This document shows, in pieces, positions 16,800-24,440 of a DNA stretch of 39,213 nucleotides. The stretch comes from Gammaproteobacteria bacterium (GTDB taxonomy: Bacteria > Pseudomonadota > Gammaproteobacteria > JAJFKG01): positions 1 through 39,213 of the forward strand of contig JAJNDI010000008.1 in assembly GCA_021156325.1 (NCBI GenBank), written 5' to 3'. Under the pieces are notes generated by a model. The model did not search any database. It was not told the origin of the DNA and was given only the letters and a program-made list of their open reading frames with translations. The number at the start of each line of letters is the position of its first letter. The first letter of the stretch is position 1. The translations under genes and the position numbers were made by a program.

Positions 16800-17621
16800 A
16801 TGTTTATTTTCGGCAAAATCATTGGCGGTCTATTTGGCTTCTTCCTGGCAGGTCCTTTTGGTGCCTTAATCGGGATCGCTGTTGGGCATTATTTTGATAA
16901 AGGTTTGCGCAACAATTGGCACATAGAAGCCGCTGTTTTTCCCAAAGAACGTCGTCATATTCAACAGATTTTCTTCACTTCTACTTTTCTGGTCATGGGA
17001 CATTTGGCAAAATGTGACGGCCAAATCAGTGAGGACGAGATCCGGGCAGCGCAAACTATCATGGATCGCATGCAGCTTAGCGCTGAACAACGCCAAACAG
17101 CGCGTAACTTATTCAACGAAGGCAAACGAGCCGGTTTTGCCATTGATCCGGTGCTGCGGCAACTCTATGAAAAATGTCATGGTCATCGGCAATTATTACA
17201 ATTATTTATTCATGTTCAATTGCAAGCAGCTTATGCCGATGGGAGATTAACCGACTCCGAGCAGCGCTTGTTACACCATATCTGCACTCAATTAGGCTTT
17301 TCTCATGTCGATTATGCTCCCTTTGAAACGTTTTATCATGGCAGCAGTTATAAAAGGCACTATCAAGAACAGAATTATCAAACTCACGAACCCCGACAAA
17401 GCCGGCAAAGCAGTTTACAGGCAGCTTATGTACTGTTGGACATCCCTCCCAACGCCACAGATGCTGAGGTTAAACGGGCTTATCGGCGCCAAATGAGTCA
17501 AAATCATCCGGATAAGTTAGTGTCTAAAGGCTTACCGGCTGAAATGATAAAACTGGCCACTGAAAAAACCCAGGAAATCCAGGAAGCTTACGAAGTGATT
17601 AAAAAGGCAAGAGGTCTGTAG
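16800..17621 (+). CDS. djlA: DjlA-like membrane-anchored DnaJ co-chaperone
   Basis: A 273-residue type III J-protein. The N-terminus is a single membrane segment with the glycine-rich dimer motif typical of DjlA (GKIIGGLFGFFLAGPFGALI), followed by a TerB-like helical domain (about 55-170), a polar linker (about 180-205) and a C-terminal J domain (about 205-273) with HPD at 236-238, which stimulates DnaK. The ATG at 16800 is chosen since it leaves the membrane motif at the very N-terminus; a TTG at 16773 would add nine non-conserved residues. It is divergently transcribed from moxR. The protein would sit in the inner membrane with its J domain in the cytosol. Confidence 0.92.
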   Translation: MFIFGKIIGGLFGFFLAGPFGALIGIAVGHYFDKGLRNNWHIEAAVFPKERRHIQQIFFTSTFLVMGHLAKCDGQISEDEIRAAQTIMDRMQLSAEQRQTARNLFNEGKRAGFAIDPVLRQLYEKCHGHRQLLQLFIHVQLQAAYADGRLTDSEQRLLHHICTQLGFSHVDYAPFETFYHGSSYKRHYQEQNYQTHEPRQSRQSSLQAAYVLLDIPPNATDAEVKRAYRRQMSQNHPDKLVSKGLPAEMIKLATEKTQEIQEAYEVIKKARGL

Positions 17622-17682
17622 CTGTTTCCCCTCCACCCATGCTAAAATGCGCACCGTTCCCCCATTTCCACGAGGTCTTCCC

Positions 17683-18471
17683 ATGGCATTACAACTCATC
17701 CTGGATTGCATTCTGGTTGCAGTCGGCGCAGGACTCGTCTACGGTATTTTCGGAGGCGGCTCAGGGCTTATCATGATGCCCGGGTTTTATTATGTACTCT
17801 CTCATTTCAGTTTGACAGAAACTTATCAAATGCAAACGGCTGTAGGTACCACGGCGCTGGCCAGTGGATTTTTAGGTATTGCCGCCGTAAGAGTACAATG
17901 GAAGTTGGATAATATTGATTTTCAAGTGGTTAAATCGATCGCACCTGGCATTGCGATAGGAACTGTCACCGCTGTTTTACTGTTGAATATCATTCCCAGC
18001 TATTTATTAAAACCCCTTTTCGGGGGAGTGGTTATCATAGTTGGAATATGGTTATTTTTTTACAAAAAAGAAAAAGATACACGGCATTGGAAAATGCAAG
18101 GCTCCCGCCATCGGATCATGTGTTTCTTGATAGGATTATTATGGTTTTTATTAGGCATCGGGATTTTTACCGTGCCTTATTTACATAAATGTGGTTTGGA
18201 AATGCGCCGCGCCGTAGGCTGCGCAACCTTTACTACCACCGTTTTTTCTTTGACAACAGGTATGCTTCTCATGGCAACAGGCGCTTTTCACACAGGCGCC
18301 TCAGTAACACACTTGGGGTTTGTGAATTTTTTGTTAGTTCTCATCGTTGTGTTCCCCAGCGCTTTAGCTGCAGGCTATGGATCAATATTGTCACATAAGA
18401 TCCCGCAGCAGCATTTACGAATAATTTACAGCATTTTGATTGGTCTTGTAGGCGCCTTAATGCTGCTATAA
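17683..18471 (+). CDS. TauE/SafE-family membrane transporter
   Basis: A 262-residue integral membrane protein with about eight hydrophobic segments. The first helix carries the family pattern VYGIFGGGSGLIMMPGFYY, and the second half begins with a related GLLWFLLGIGIFTVPYL, reflecting the internal repeat of TauE/SafE proteins. These export or import sulfite, sulfoacetate or other small organic anions; the substrate here is unknown. The ATG at 17683 has GAGG eight bases upstream; an earlier in-frame ATG at 17647 lacks such a site. No sulfur-metabolism gene is adjacent. pgk follows after about 40 bases, so readthrough into the glycolytic genes is possible. Confidence 0.88.
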   Translation: MALQLILDCILVAVGAGLVYGIFGGGSGLIMMPGFYYVLSHFSLTETYQMQTAVGTTALASGFLGIAAVRVQWKLDNIDFQVVKSIAPGIAIGTVTAVLLLNIIPSYLLKPLFGGVVIIVGIWLFFYKKEKDTRHWKMQGSRHRIMCFLIGLLWFLLGIGIFTVPYLHKCGLEMRRAVGCATFTTTVFSLTTGMLLMATGAFHTGASVTHLGFVNFLLVLIVVFPSALAAGYGSILSHKIPQQHLRIIYSILIGLVGALMLL

Positions 18472-18513
18472 CAATAATTAAAGAGGGCTATTATTATTTT
18501 AACTTTAGCAGAT

Positions 18514-19683
18514 ATGAATTTAGAAAATAAACGGGTTTTAGTGAGAGAAGACTTTAATGTTCCCATTCGTGAAGGAATCATCCAAAGTGATCTGCGCCTT
18601 AAAGCTGCCTTGCCGGGACTTCAAGCCATTTTATCGCAAAAACCCGCTAAACTTATTTTAATGTCTCATCTGGGCCGTCCCACAGAAGGCACAATCGATG
18701 AAACCTTGTCTTTAAAACCGGTTGCTTCCCGTTTAAGCGAATTATTGCAGCAAGCTGTTGCTTTTCACCCTGCCGCTACAGAAGCATTGTCTTCCGTGTT
18801 TAGCCATGATGAGCAAATAATTTTGTTAGAGAATGTGCGTTTCAATCAAGGCGAGAAAAAAAATGAGCCGGCTTTATCAAAAAAACTGGCGGCTTTATGT
18901 GATGTATTTATCATGGATGCCTTCGCCACCGCCCACCGTGTCCAGGCTTCTACCTATGGCGTTGCTGAATATGCACCGCTGGTCTGTGCAGGGCCTTTGT
19001 TAGTCAAAGAGTTAAATGGCTTGAGTGCTGCGTTTAAAAACCCCGCTAAACCGTTGCTGGCTATCATCGGCGGCGCCAAAGTATCGACAAAATTAGGGGT
19101 ATTATCTCATTTGCTCACCAAAGTGGATCAATTGATCATTGGCGGAGGCATGGCCAACACTTTTTTGAGCGCTAAAGGATTTCCCATCGGTCATTCTCTT
19201 TGTGAAGTCGATCGCTTACCTGAAGCAAAACAACTGTTAGTCGATGCAAAAAAACAAGGCATCGATATTTTATTGCCGCATGATGTGACAGTGGGGCAAA
19301 CATTTAGTGAAGATGCTGCCGCTGTCATCAAATCCATTGATGCTGTCGGTGAGAATGATGTGATCCTGGACATTGGCCCCAGCACGTTGACAGAATATCA
19401 ACACTGCATCGCTAATGCCGCTACTATTCTCTGGAATGGTCCTGTAGGCGCTTTTGAATTAACTCCCTTTGCAAAAGGAACGATGGGTATTGCACAGGCA
19501 ATCGCTGAGTCTTCCGCTTTTTCAATAGCAGGCGGAGGAGACACCTTAGCCGCCATTGAAAAAGCCGGTGTATTGTCGGCTATTTCTTATATGTCTACGG
19601 GCGGCGGCGCCTTTTTAGAATATGTAGAAGGAAAATGCTTACCCGGTATTGATATACTTGAAGCAAGAGGAAAACACCCGTGA
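18514..19683 (+). CDS. pgk: Phosphoglycerate kinase
   Basis: Pgk transfers phosphate between 1,3-bisphosphoglycerate and ADP. The product has VLVREDFNVP near the start, LMSHLGRPTEG around residue 49-59, LENVRFNQGEKKN near 107, the hinge and nucleotide segments GGAKVSTKLGVL and WNGPVGAFE, and the C-terminal GGGDTLAAIEKAG and STGGGAFLEY. The listed ATG gives 389 residues and lacks any ribosome-binding site. Upstream in the same frame ILTLAD precedes it, which resembles the usual Pgk N-terminus (xxLxDLDLxGKRV), and AAGAGGG at 18481-18487 is correctly placed for an ATT at 18496. The real start may therefore be AUU. The gene ends in a GTGA overlap with pyk. Confidence 0.95.
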   Translation: MNLENKRVLVREDFNVPIREGIIQSDLRLKAALPGLQAILSQKPAKLILMSHLGRPTEGTIDETLSLKPVASRLSELLQQAVAFHPAATEALSSVFSHDEQIILLENVRFNQGEKKNEPALSKKLAALCDVFIMDAFATAHRVQASTYGVAEYAPLVCAGPLLVKELNGLSAAFKNPAKPLLAIIGGAKVSTKLGVLSHLLTKVDQLIIGGGMANTFLSAKGFPIGHSLCEVDRLPEAKQLLVDAKKQGIDILLPHDVTVGQTFSEDAAAVIKSIDAVGENDVILDIGPSTLTEYQHCIANAATILWNGPVGAFELTPFAKGTMGIAQAIAESSAFSIAGGGDTLAAIEKAGVLSAISYMSTGGGAFLEYVEGKCLPGIDILEARGKHP

Positions 19684-21134
19684 ATGCTATGCATCCTGTT
19701 AAACCGCGCCGTACCAAAATCATTGCGACACTGGGTCCTGCTACCGATGATAAAACGGTATTACAAGCTCTCTTAAAGGCAGGAGTCGATTTAGTGCGGC
19801 TTAATTTTTCACACGGCACACAAGAGCAGCAGTTAACCCGCATTCAACAGGTGCGTGAGATTTCGCAACAGATGGATAAAGAAATAGGGATCCTCGCTGA
19901 TTTGCAAGGCCCCAAGATACGCATTGCCCGCTTTAAAACAGGTTCTGCTGAATTAAAAAATAACGCCGATTTTTGCCTGGATCCCGAATTACCGGATGAT
20001 GCCGGTGATGACCATACCGTGGGGGTTGCTTACAAAGCCTTGCCTGATGATGTAAAACCTAACGATATCTTGCTATTAGATGATGGTTTGATTGAATTGC
20101 GTGTCAACCATATCATGGGTCGAAAAATTCATTGCCGAGTTCAATCGGGCGGCATTTTACTTAACAATAAAGGAATTAACCGCCAGGGCGGCGGTTTAAC
20201 AGCCCCTGCTTTAACCGATAAAGACAGGGCTGATCTCAAATTTGCGGTTCAGCACGGGGTTGACTATATTGCAGTTTCTTTTCCCCGTAATGCAGATGAT
20301 ATCAAGCTCGCCCGTGACCTCATCCATGCGGCTAAAGGTTCTTCAGGTATTATTGCAAAAATAGAACGCACGGAAGCAGTTGCCAATATTGATGAAATCA
20401 TTCATGTTTCTGATGCTGTTATGGTAGCACGCGGGGATTTAGCGATTGAAATTGGTTATGCAGAATTACCCGCCGTACAAAAAGATATTATTCATAAAGC
20501 ACGTACTTTTAACAAAGCCGTTATTACGGCAACGCAAATGTTAGAGTCAATGATACATCATGTTGTACCCACCCGCGCGGAAGTATCTGATGTAGCCAAT
20601 GCCATTATTGACGGTACGGATGCAGTGATGTTTTCAGCCGAAACCGCCAGCGGCCAGTATCCGGTTAAAGTTATTGAAACCGCTCATGCCATTTGTGTAG
20701 GTGCTGAAAAACAATCGGTGACACAAGTCTCTCGACATCGTGTGGAATGTTCTTTTACACGGGTTGATGAAGCCATTGCAATGGCTACCATGTATACAGC
20801 CAATCATTTTGATATTCGGGCAATCATTGCTTTAACAGAATCCGGATCAACACCGCTTTGGATGTCGCGCATCCGCTCAGGTATTCCCATTTTCGGTTTG
20901 AGCCGTCATGAAACAACACGGCGTAAAATGACATTATACCGCGGGGTTTATCCTATCAGTTTCGATGCCACTCAATTTCCGCGGACTCACCTCAATAAAG
21001 AAGCGATTATCTCCCTTAAAAAACGGGGTTTGCTGCAAGCAGAAGATTCTATTATCATCACCAAAGGAGATTCTGTGGGGATACATGGACGTACTAACTC
21101 AATGAAGATATTACGCGTTGCTGATCTGAGTTAG
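19680..21134 (+). CDS. pyk: Pyruvate kinase
   Basis: Pyruvate kinase makes ATP and pyruvate from PEP and ADP. The 484-residue protein shows the family landmarks in order: RRTKIIATLGPAT, RLNFSHG (substrate Arg), ILADLQGPKIR, AVSFPRNADD, IAKIERTEAV (catalytic Lys), MVARGDLAIEIG, and TATQMLESMIHH, then the C-terminal regulatory domain. The start is GTG within a GTGA overlap with the pgk stop, with GAGG nine to ten bases upstream; an ATG nine bases later is possible but too far from that site. Coupled pgk-pyk expression is expected. A GC-rich repeat follows at 21139. Confidence 0.95.
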   Translation: MNAMHPVKPRRTKIIATLGPATDDKTVLQALLKAGVDLVRLNFSHGTQEQQLTRIQQVREISQQMDKEIGILADLQGPKIRIARFKTGSAELKNNADFCLDPELPDDAGDDHTVGVAYKALPDDVKPNDILLLDDGLIELRVNHIMGRKIHCRVQSGGILLNNKGINRQGGGLTAPALTDKDRADLKFAVQHGVDYIAVSFPRNADDIKLARDLIHAAKGSSGIIAKIERTEAVANIDEIIHVSDAVMVARGDLAIEIGYAELPAVQKDIIHKARTFNKAVITATQMLESMIHHVVPTRAEVSDVANAIIDGTDAVMFSAETASGQYPVKVIETAHAICVGAEKQSVTQVSRHRVECSFTRVDEAIAMATMYTANHFDIRAIIALTESGSTPLWMSRIRSGIPIFGLSRHETTRRKMTLYRGVYPISFDATQFPRTHLNKEAIISLKKRGLLQAEDSIIITKGDSVGIHGRTNSMKILRVADLS

Positions 21135-21138
21135 ATAC

Positions 21139-21193
21139 CATCCCCCCGATGTACGCTATGGTACATCACCCTCCTTTTTCAAAGGGGGTAAAA
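21139..21193 (+). repeat. GC-rich double-hairpin repeat, copy 2
   Basis: It reads ATCCCCCC, then a perfect variable hairpin GATGTAC-GCTATG-GTACATC, then CCTCCTTTTTCAAAGGGGG and TAAAA. It lies between the pyk stop and the speD ribosome-binding site (GGAG) and, as RNA, could attenuate readthrough, though no U-tract follows the stem. Confidence 0.75.
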
Positions 21194-21212
21194 TATACCG
21201 GAGAATGCAATC

Positions 21213-22046
21213 ATGAATACGAAGTTAAAGCTGCATGGTTTCAATAATTTGACGAAAACCTTAAGTTTTAATATTTACGATATTTGCTATGCAAAGACCC
21301 AGCAGCATTGCCAAGAATACATTCAATACATCGATGAAGCCTACAATAGTAAGCGCTTAACCGATATTCTCACTAAAGTGACCCGGATTATCGGAGCCAC
21401 TATCTTAAATACAAGCTGCCAGGATTATGATCCGCAAGGCGCCAGCGTCACAATGCTCATTGCAGAAGGTGATGGTTCTTTCGGTGAAAAGTCAGACTTA
21501 AATGAAGAAACACCCGGTCCTTTGCCTGATGCCATAGCCGCGCACTTGGATAAAAGCCATATCACTGTTCATACGTATCCAGAAAGCCATCCGGATAATG
21601 GGATCAGCACTTTTCGCGCTGACATTGATGTTTCAACCTGTGGTGTTATTTCACCCCTTAAAGCGCTGAATTTTTTATTACATAGTTTCGATTCTGATAT
21701 TGTCACCGTAGATTATCGTGTACGCGGCTTCACCCGCGATGTGTCAGGAAAAAAGCTATTTATTGATCATAATATCAATTCTATTCAGAACTATCTATCA
21801 AAAGAAGCGCGTGAACGTTATCAAATGATTGATGTAAATGTGTATCAAGAAAACATTTTTCACGTTAAAATGCTTTTAAAAGAATTTATATTAGATAACT
21901 ATCTTTTCGGCGCAGGTGAAAATGAATTCGAGAAAGCAGAAGTCTTGCAAATCAAACAACAATTAAAAAGAGAAATGCTTGAAATTTTCTACGGGCGCAA
22001 TATCAGCGAAAATATCGCCCTTAAACACGATTTATTCAACGAGTAA
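21213..22046 (+). CDS. speD: S-adenosylmethionine decarboxylase proenzyme
   Basis: SpeD makes decarboxylated SAM, the aminopropyl donor for spermidine. The 277-residue protein is of the long enterobacterial type, close to the E. coli enzyme throughout: [27 protein letters not shown], and [17 protein letters not shown]. Self-cleavage at Lys114-Ser115 would leave the pyruvoyl cofactor on Ser115. [15 protein letters not shown] holds the conserved Cys of the reaction, and [11 protein letters not shown] and [17 protein letters not shown] follow. The C-terminal part is slightly longer than in E. coli. speE is not adjacent. The gene has its own GGAG site after repeat copy 2 and ends four bases before foldback element A. 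Confidence 0.95.
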   Translation: MNTKLKLHGFNNLTKTLSFNIYDICYAKTQQHCQEYIQYIDEAYNSKRLTDILTKVTRIIGATILNTSCQDYDPQGASVTMLIAEGDGSFGEKSDLNEETPGPLPDAIAAHLDKSHITVHTYPESHPDNGISTFRADIDVSTCGVISPLKALNFLLHSFDSDIVTVDYRVRGFTRDVSGKKLFIDHNINSIQNYLSKEARERYQMIDVNVYQENIFHVKMLLKEFILDNYLFGAGENEFEKAEVLQIKQQLKREMLEIFYGRNISENIALKHDLFNE

Positions 22047-22049
22047 TTA

Positions 22050-22193
22050 GAGTCTGTCGTCAAATGCTACTATGATGGGTATAAGTGATTGATTTTCTGC
22101 GTTCCAATGCTCACATATCACCACATCTGCGGTACTTTGTTACTCGACAATCAATCACTTCTACTCCATCCTAGCGCATTTGAAGACAGACTC
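22050..22193. repeat. 144-bp foldback element, copy A
   Basis: The ends are inverted repeats, GAGTCTGTCGTCAAATGC on the left and GCATTTGAAGACAGACTC on the right with one mismatch, flanked by TA on both sides as in a TA target duplication. A second paired block, AAGTGATTGATT with AATCAATCACTT-type sequence, continues the stem. The centre includes TCTGCG and GCTCACATAT. Copy B at 30149-30292 has exactly the same length. It contains no coding frame and sits in the gap between convergent speD and coq7. Confidence 0.8.
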
Positions 22194-22226
22194 TAGTACG
22201 TTGTAAAATCAATTTCTGTAAATATT

Positions 22227-22304
22227 CCTGCTCGCCTGCGGCAGGAGAGAGAATTTAAAGCGAAATACGTGTGTTTTCTCCCTCTCCCACGTAGTGGGAG
22301 AGGG
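22227..22304. repeat. Two hairpins between speD and coq7
   Basis: The first hairpin pairs CCTGC (22227-22231) with GCAGG (22241-22245). The second is a perfect 11-bp stem with a three-base loop, CCCTCTCCCAC-GTA-GTGGGAGAGGG (22280-22304), followed by TGCCGCGCAGCG. The second resembles REP-like elements common in gammaproteobacteria. Either could block transcription between the convergent genes, but neither has a U-tract. Confidence 0.6.
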
Positions 22305-22338
22305 TGCCGCGCAGCGAATGAATATCTTCCACAGTATT

Positions 22339-22974
22339 CTAAAGATAAAATGACATAGTCGTCATCACTTTCGACATGCCTTTCATAAGCCGTTGAATGG
22401 GTGCAGGCAAATCAGCAGCGCCATACTGAATCGCTGTTGTAGCATGTTTTAATTCATCTTCACGCATTTGCTCAAACACCCGGCGTGTTTTTTGATCAGC
22501 GTTCGACAAACGCGCCAAGTGATCTTCCAAGTGTTTTACCACTTGTTTTTCAGTTTCTGCTAAAAACCCCAAACTCCAGCGATCACCGATAAGTCCGGCG
22601 ATAACGCCTAAACAAAAAGATCCCATATACCATAGAGGGTTAAAATAGCTGCGATGAGCACCTAAATCGTAAAGCCTCTCTTGACACCAGGCTAAATGAT
22701 CATTTTCTTCTTCAGCTGCTTCAAGGAGAGTTGCTTTCAAATCAGCAGAACGAGTAGTCAATGCTTGTCCTTGATATAAAGCTTGTGCAGAAACCTCACC
22801 GGCATCGTCCACTCTCAGCAGATTGGCGCTCAATCGAGATTCATTTAAATTTAAACTCTCTTGAGAAGAAACCGCATTCGCCGGACTGGGACGTGTTGAT
22901 GAGGATGGTGTCAAACAGATCGTACGCAAACCATAATCAACTTGTAAAATAAGTTTATCAATAATAGTATTCAT
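22339..22974 (-). CDS. coq7: Coq7-type demethoxyubiquinone hydroxylase
   Basis: Coq7 carries out the C6 hydroxylation late in ubiquinone synthesis; some bacteria use this di-iron enzyme instead of the flavoprotein UbiF. The 211-residue protein has all six di-iron ligands in the standard spacing: Glu60 (DDAGE), Glu90 and His93 (EEENDH), Glu142 (AETEKQVVKH), Glu174 and His177 (REDELKH). The hydrophobic stretch 115-130 is the monotopic membrane-binding helix. The ending LPAPIQRLMKGMSKVMT is also typical. The first 45 residues are a variable linker common in bacterial Coq7. It stands alone, converging on speD, with a long leader region containing several inverted repeats. Confidence 0.94.
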   Translation of the reverse strand: MNTIIDKLILQVDYGLRTICLTPSSSTRPSPANAVSSQESLNLNESRLSANLLRVDDAGEVSAQALYQGQALTTRSADLKATLLEAAEEENDHLAWCQERLYDLGAHRSYFNPLWYMGSFCLGVIAGLIGDRWSLGFLAETEKQVVKHLEDHLARLSNADQKTRRVFEQMREDELKHATTAIQYGAADLPAPIQRLMKGMSKVMTTMSFYL

Positions 22975-23071
22975 ATACCCTTCGCCTTTAAATTATAGAT
23001 CTAAGTAATTACTACGTATTGCCTGCTGGCCAGCAGGTTGTAGAATAAGTAAACTTTTTGGTTTTGGGGCG

Positions 23072-23125
23072 CCGAATAAGTTCTGCCACAGCAAAGTCTT
23101 GGCGAGCTTATTCGGTCTTTTTATT
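23072..23125 (+). terminator. Terminator-like stem-loop, possible end of a small RNA
   Basis: CCGAATAAG (23072-23080) pairs perfectly with CTTATTCGG (23107-23115), and an inner stem CTGCCA/TGGC-G-AG extends it with one bulge. TCTTTTTATT follows at once, the form of an intrinsic terminator on the plus strand. No plus-strand gene precedes it, so it would end a short unannotated transcript or act as insulation. Confidence 0.5.
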
Positions 23126-23228
23126 CATTATTCTAATATTATATTCTTTCCATCTACTTGTCTAACGATTGCATTTACAATCCATCGTTTTTATTCTATT
23201 GTTATTTTATTGGCTAGCCATACTCAAA

Positions 23229-23328
23229 GCGTTTTGATTTTAGGCAAGACACGGGGGTGGCGAAATGCGGTGTATAAATCAATACATGAGCTGCGAGCCA
23301 AGCTGACAACGAAGCCTAAACAAAACGC
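23229..23328. repeat. Inverted-repeat element upstream of pip
   Basis: GCGTTTTGATTTTAGGC (23229-23245) is matched by GCCTAAACAAAACGC (23314-23328), pairing except for two extra bases on the left. Between them lie about 68 bases with a smaller hairpin TGTAT-AAATCA-ATACA. The shape is that of a foldback element or a structured leader; it ends 22 bases before the pip start. Confidence 0.55.
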
Positions 23329-23350
23329 AAAGAATATATAAGAGAATTGC

Positions 23351-24304
23351 ATGCAGCCTTATTACCCCAGCATTAAACCTTACGCCGTCCATCATTTAGC
23401 GGTAGAAAAACCTCATCTTCTCTATGTGGAAGAGGTAGGATCCCCTCAAGGACTTCCGGTTTTATTTGTCCACGGCGGCCCCGGCTGCGGCTGCTCCGAA
23501 GATGCCAGACGTTTTTTTGATCCTGAAAAATACCGCATTATTTTGTTTGATCAACGCGGTTGCGGTCGCTCCAAACCCCATGCGGAATTAACCCATAATA
23601 ATACGGCCGCATTAATCAGCGATATCGAATTTATTCGCCGCTATTTGAATATTTCACAATGGGTTGTATTTGGGGGATCGTGGGGATCTACGCTAAGTTT
23701 AGCTTATGCACAAGCCCATCCAGAACCTGTGCTTTTCCTTATTGTAAGAGGGATCTTTCTAGGAACTGATGAAGAACTTACCTGGCTTTATCGCGATGGC
23801 GCAAATCGTATTTTCCCCGATTATTGGGAAGATTTCATCAGCGTGATTCCTGAAGATGAGCGTCAGCATGATCTCCTCGATGCTTTTTATACTCGTTTAA
23901 CAGGACAGGATGAAATCACCCGAATGGCAGCCGCCAAAGCATGGAGCCTTTGGGAAGGTCGGATCAGCACTTTGCTCCCCAGTGAAAAGATGAATGATCT
24001 CTTTAGTGATCCTGCTATGGCCATCAGTATGGCTTGTATGGAAACCCATTATTTTCGGCAAGCTTGTTTTCTAGAACAGAATCAATTGTTAAAAAATATG
24101 CATCGTATCGCTCATATTCCGGGAATTATTGTCCAGGGACGTTACGACATCATTTGTCCTGCCCAAGCTGCCTGGCGATTACATAAAGCTTGGGCTGCCT
24201 CCACTTTGCATATTGTTCGTCATTCCGGTCATGCAGCCAGTGAAGCTGCTACCACCGATGCTTTGATCCATGCTACCCAGGAAGCATGGTTTCGGTTGAA
24301 ATAA
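23351..24304 (+). CDS. pip: Proline iminopeptidase
   Basis: Pip removes N-terminal proline from peptides. The 317-residue cytosolic alpha/beta hydrolase of peptidase family S33 has the oxyanion loop HGGPGCG at 41-47, DQRGCGRSKP around 67-76, the nucleophile Ser110 in GGSWGSTLSLAYAQAHP, the acidic partner in GRYDIICPAQAAW and the catalytic His in HSGHAASE near the end. Length and motifs match the well-studied bacterial enzymes closely. The ATG follows an AGAGAA site. There is no close partner gene; the OPT peptide-type transporter in this window could feed it proline-containing peptides, but that is only inference. Confidence 0.94.
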   Translation: MQPYYPSIKPYAVHHLAVEKPHLLYVEEVGSPQGLPVLFVHGGPGCGCSEDARRFFDPEKYRIILFDQRGCGRSKPHAELTHNNTAALISDIEFIRRYLNISQWVVFGGSWGSTLSLAYAQAHPEPVLFLIVRGIFLGTDEELTWLYRDGANRIFPDYWEDFISVIPEDERQHDLLDAFYTRLTGQDEITRMAAAKAWSLWEGRISTLLPSEKMNDLFSDPAMAISMACMETHYFRQACFLEQNQLLKNMHRIAHIPGIIVQGRYDIICPAQAAWRLHKAWAASTLHIVRHSGHAASEAATTDALIHATQEAWFRLK

Positions 24305-24440
24305 CTTTTTTGCTGATAGGCTCTATGCTTTTAGCAGATCAGGCGTATTTTGGTAAAAATTTTGTTCATTTTTAACATGAGCATGGTTTTTGCATGTTTT
24401 TATCACTATGCTGTAGGGTTTTTATAAGGATTAAGGGTTT

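Larger units (their letters stand above)
22975..23350. other. Non-coding gap between coq7 and pip
   Basis: This 376-base stretch between divergent genes has no supportable coding sequence. It contains the 16-base perfect palindrome CCTGCTGGCCAGCAGG (23022-23037), which could be an operator or a hairpin in the coq7 leader, a strong stem-loop with U-tract (23072-23125) and a long inverted repeat (23229-23328). Promoters for coq7 and pip must also lie here; none matches consensus well enough to assign. Confidence 0.6.

Noticed and set aside
23099-23341. An 80-codon plus-strand open frame directly before pip
   Set aside because: It starts inside the stem of the terminator-like hairpin, lacks a ribosome-binding site and runs through an inverted-repeat element; the predicted protein has no coherent pattern.
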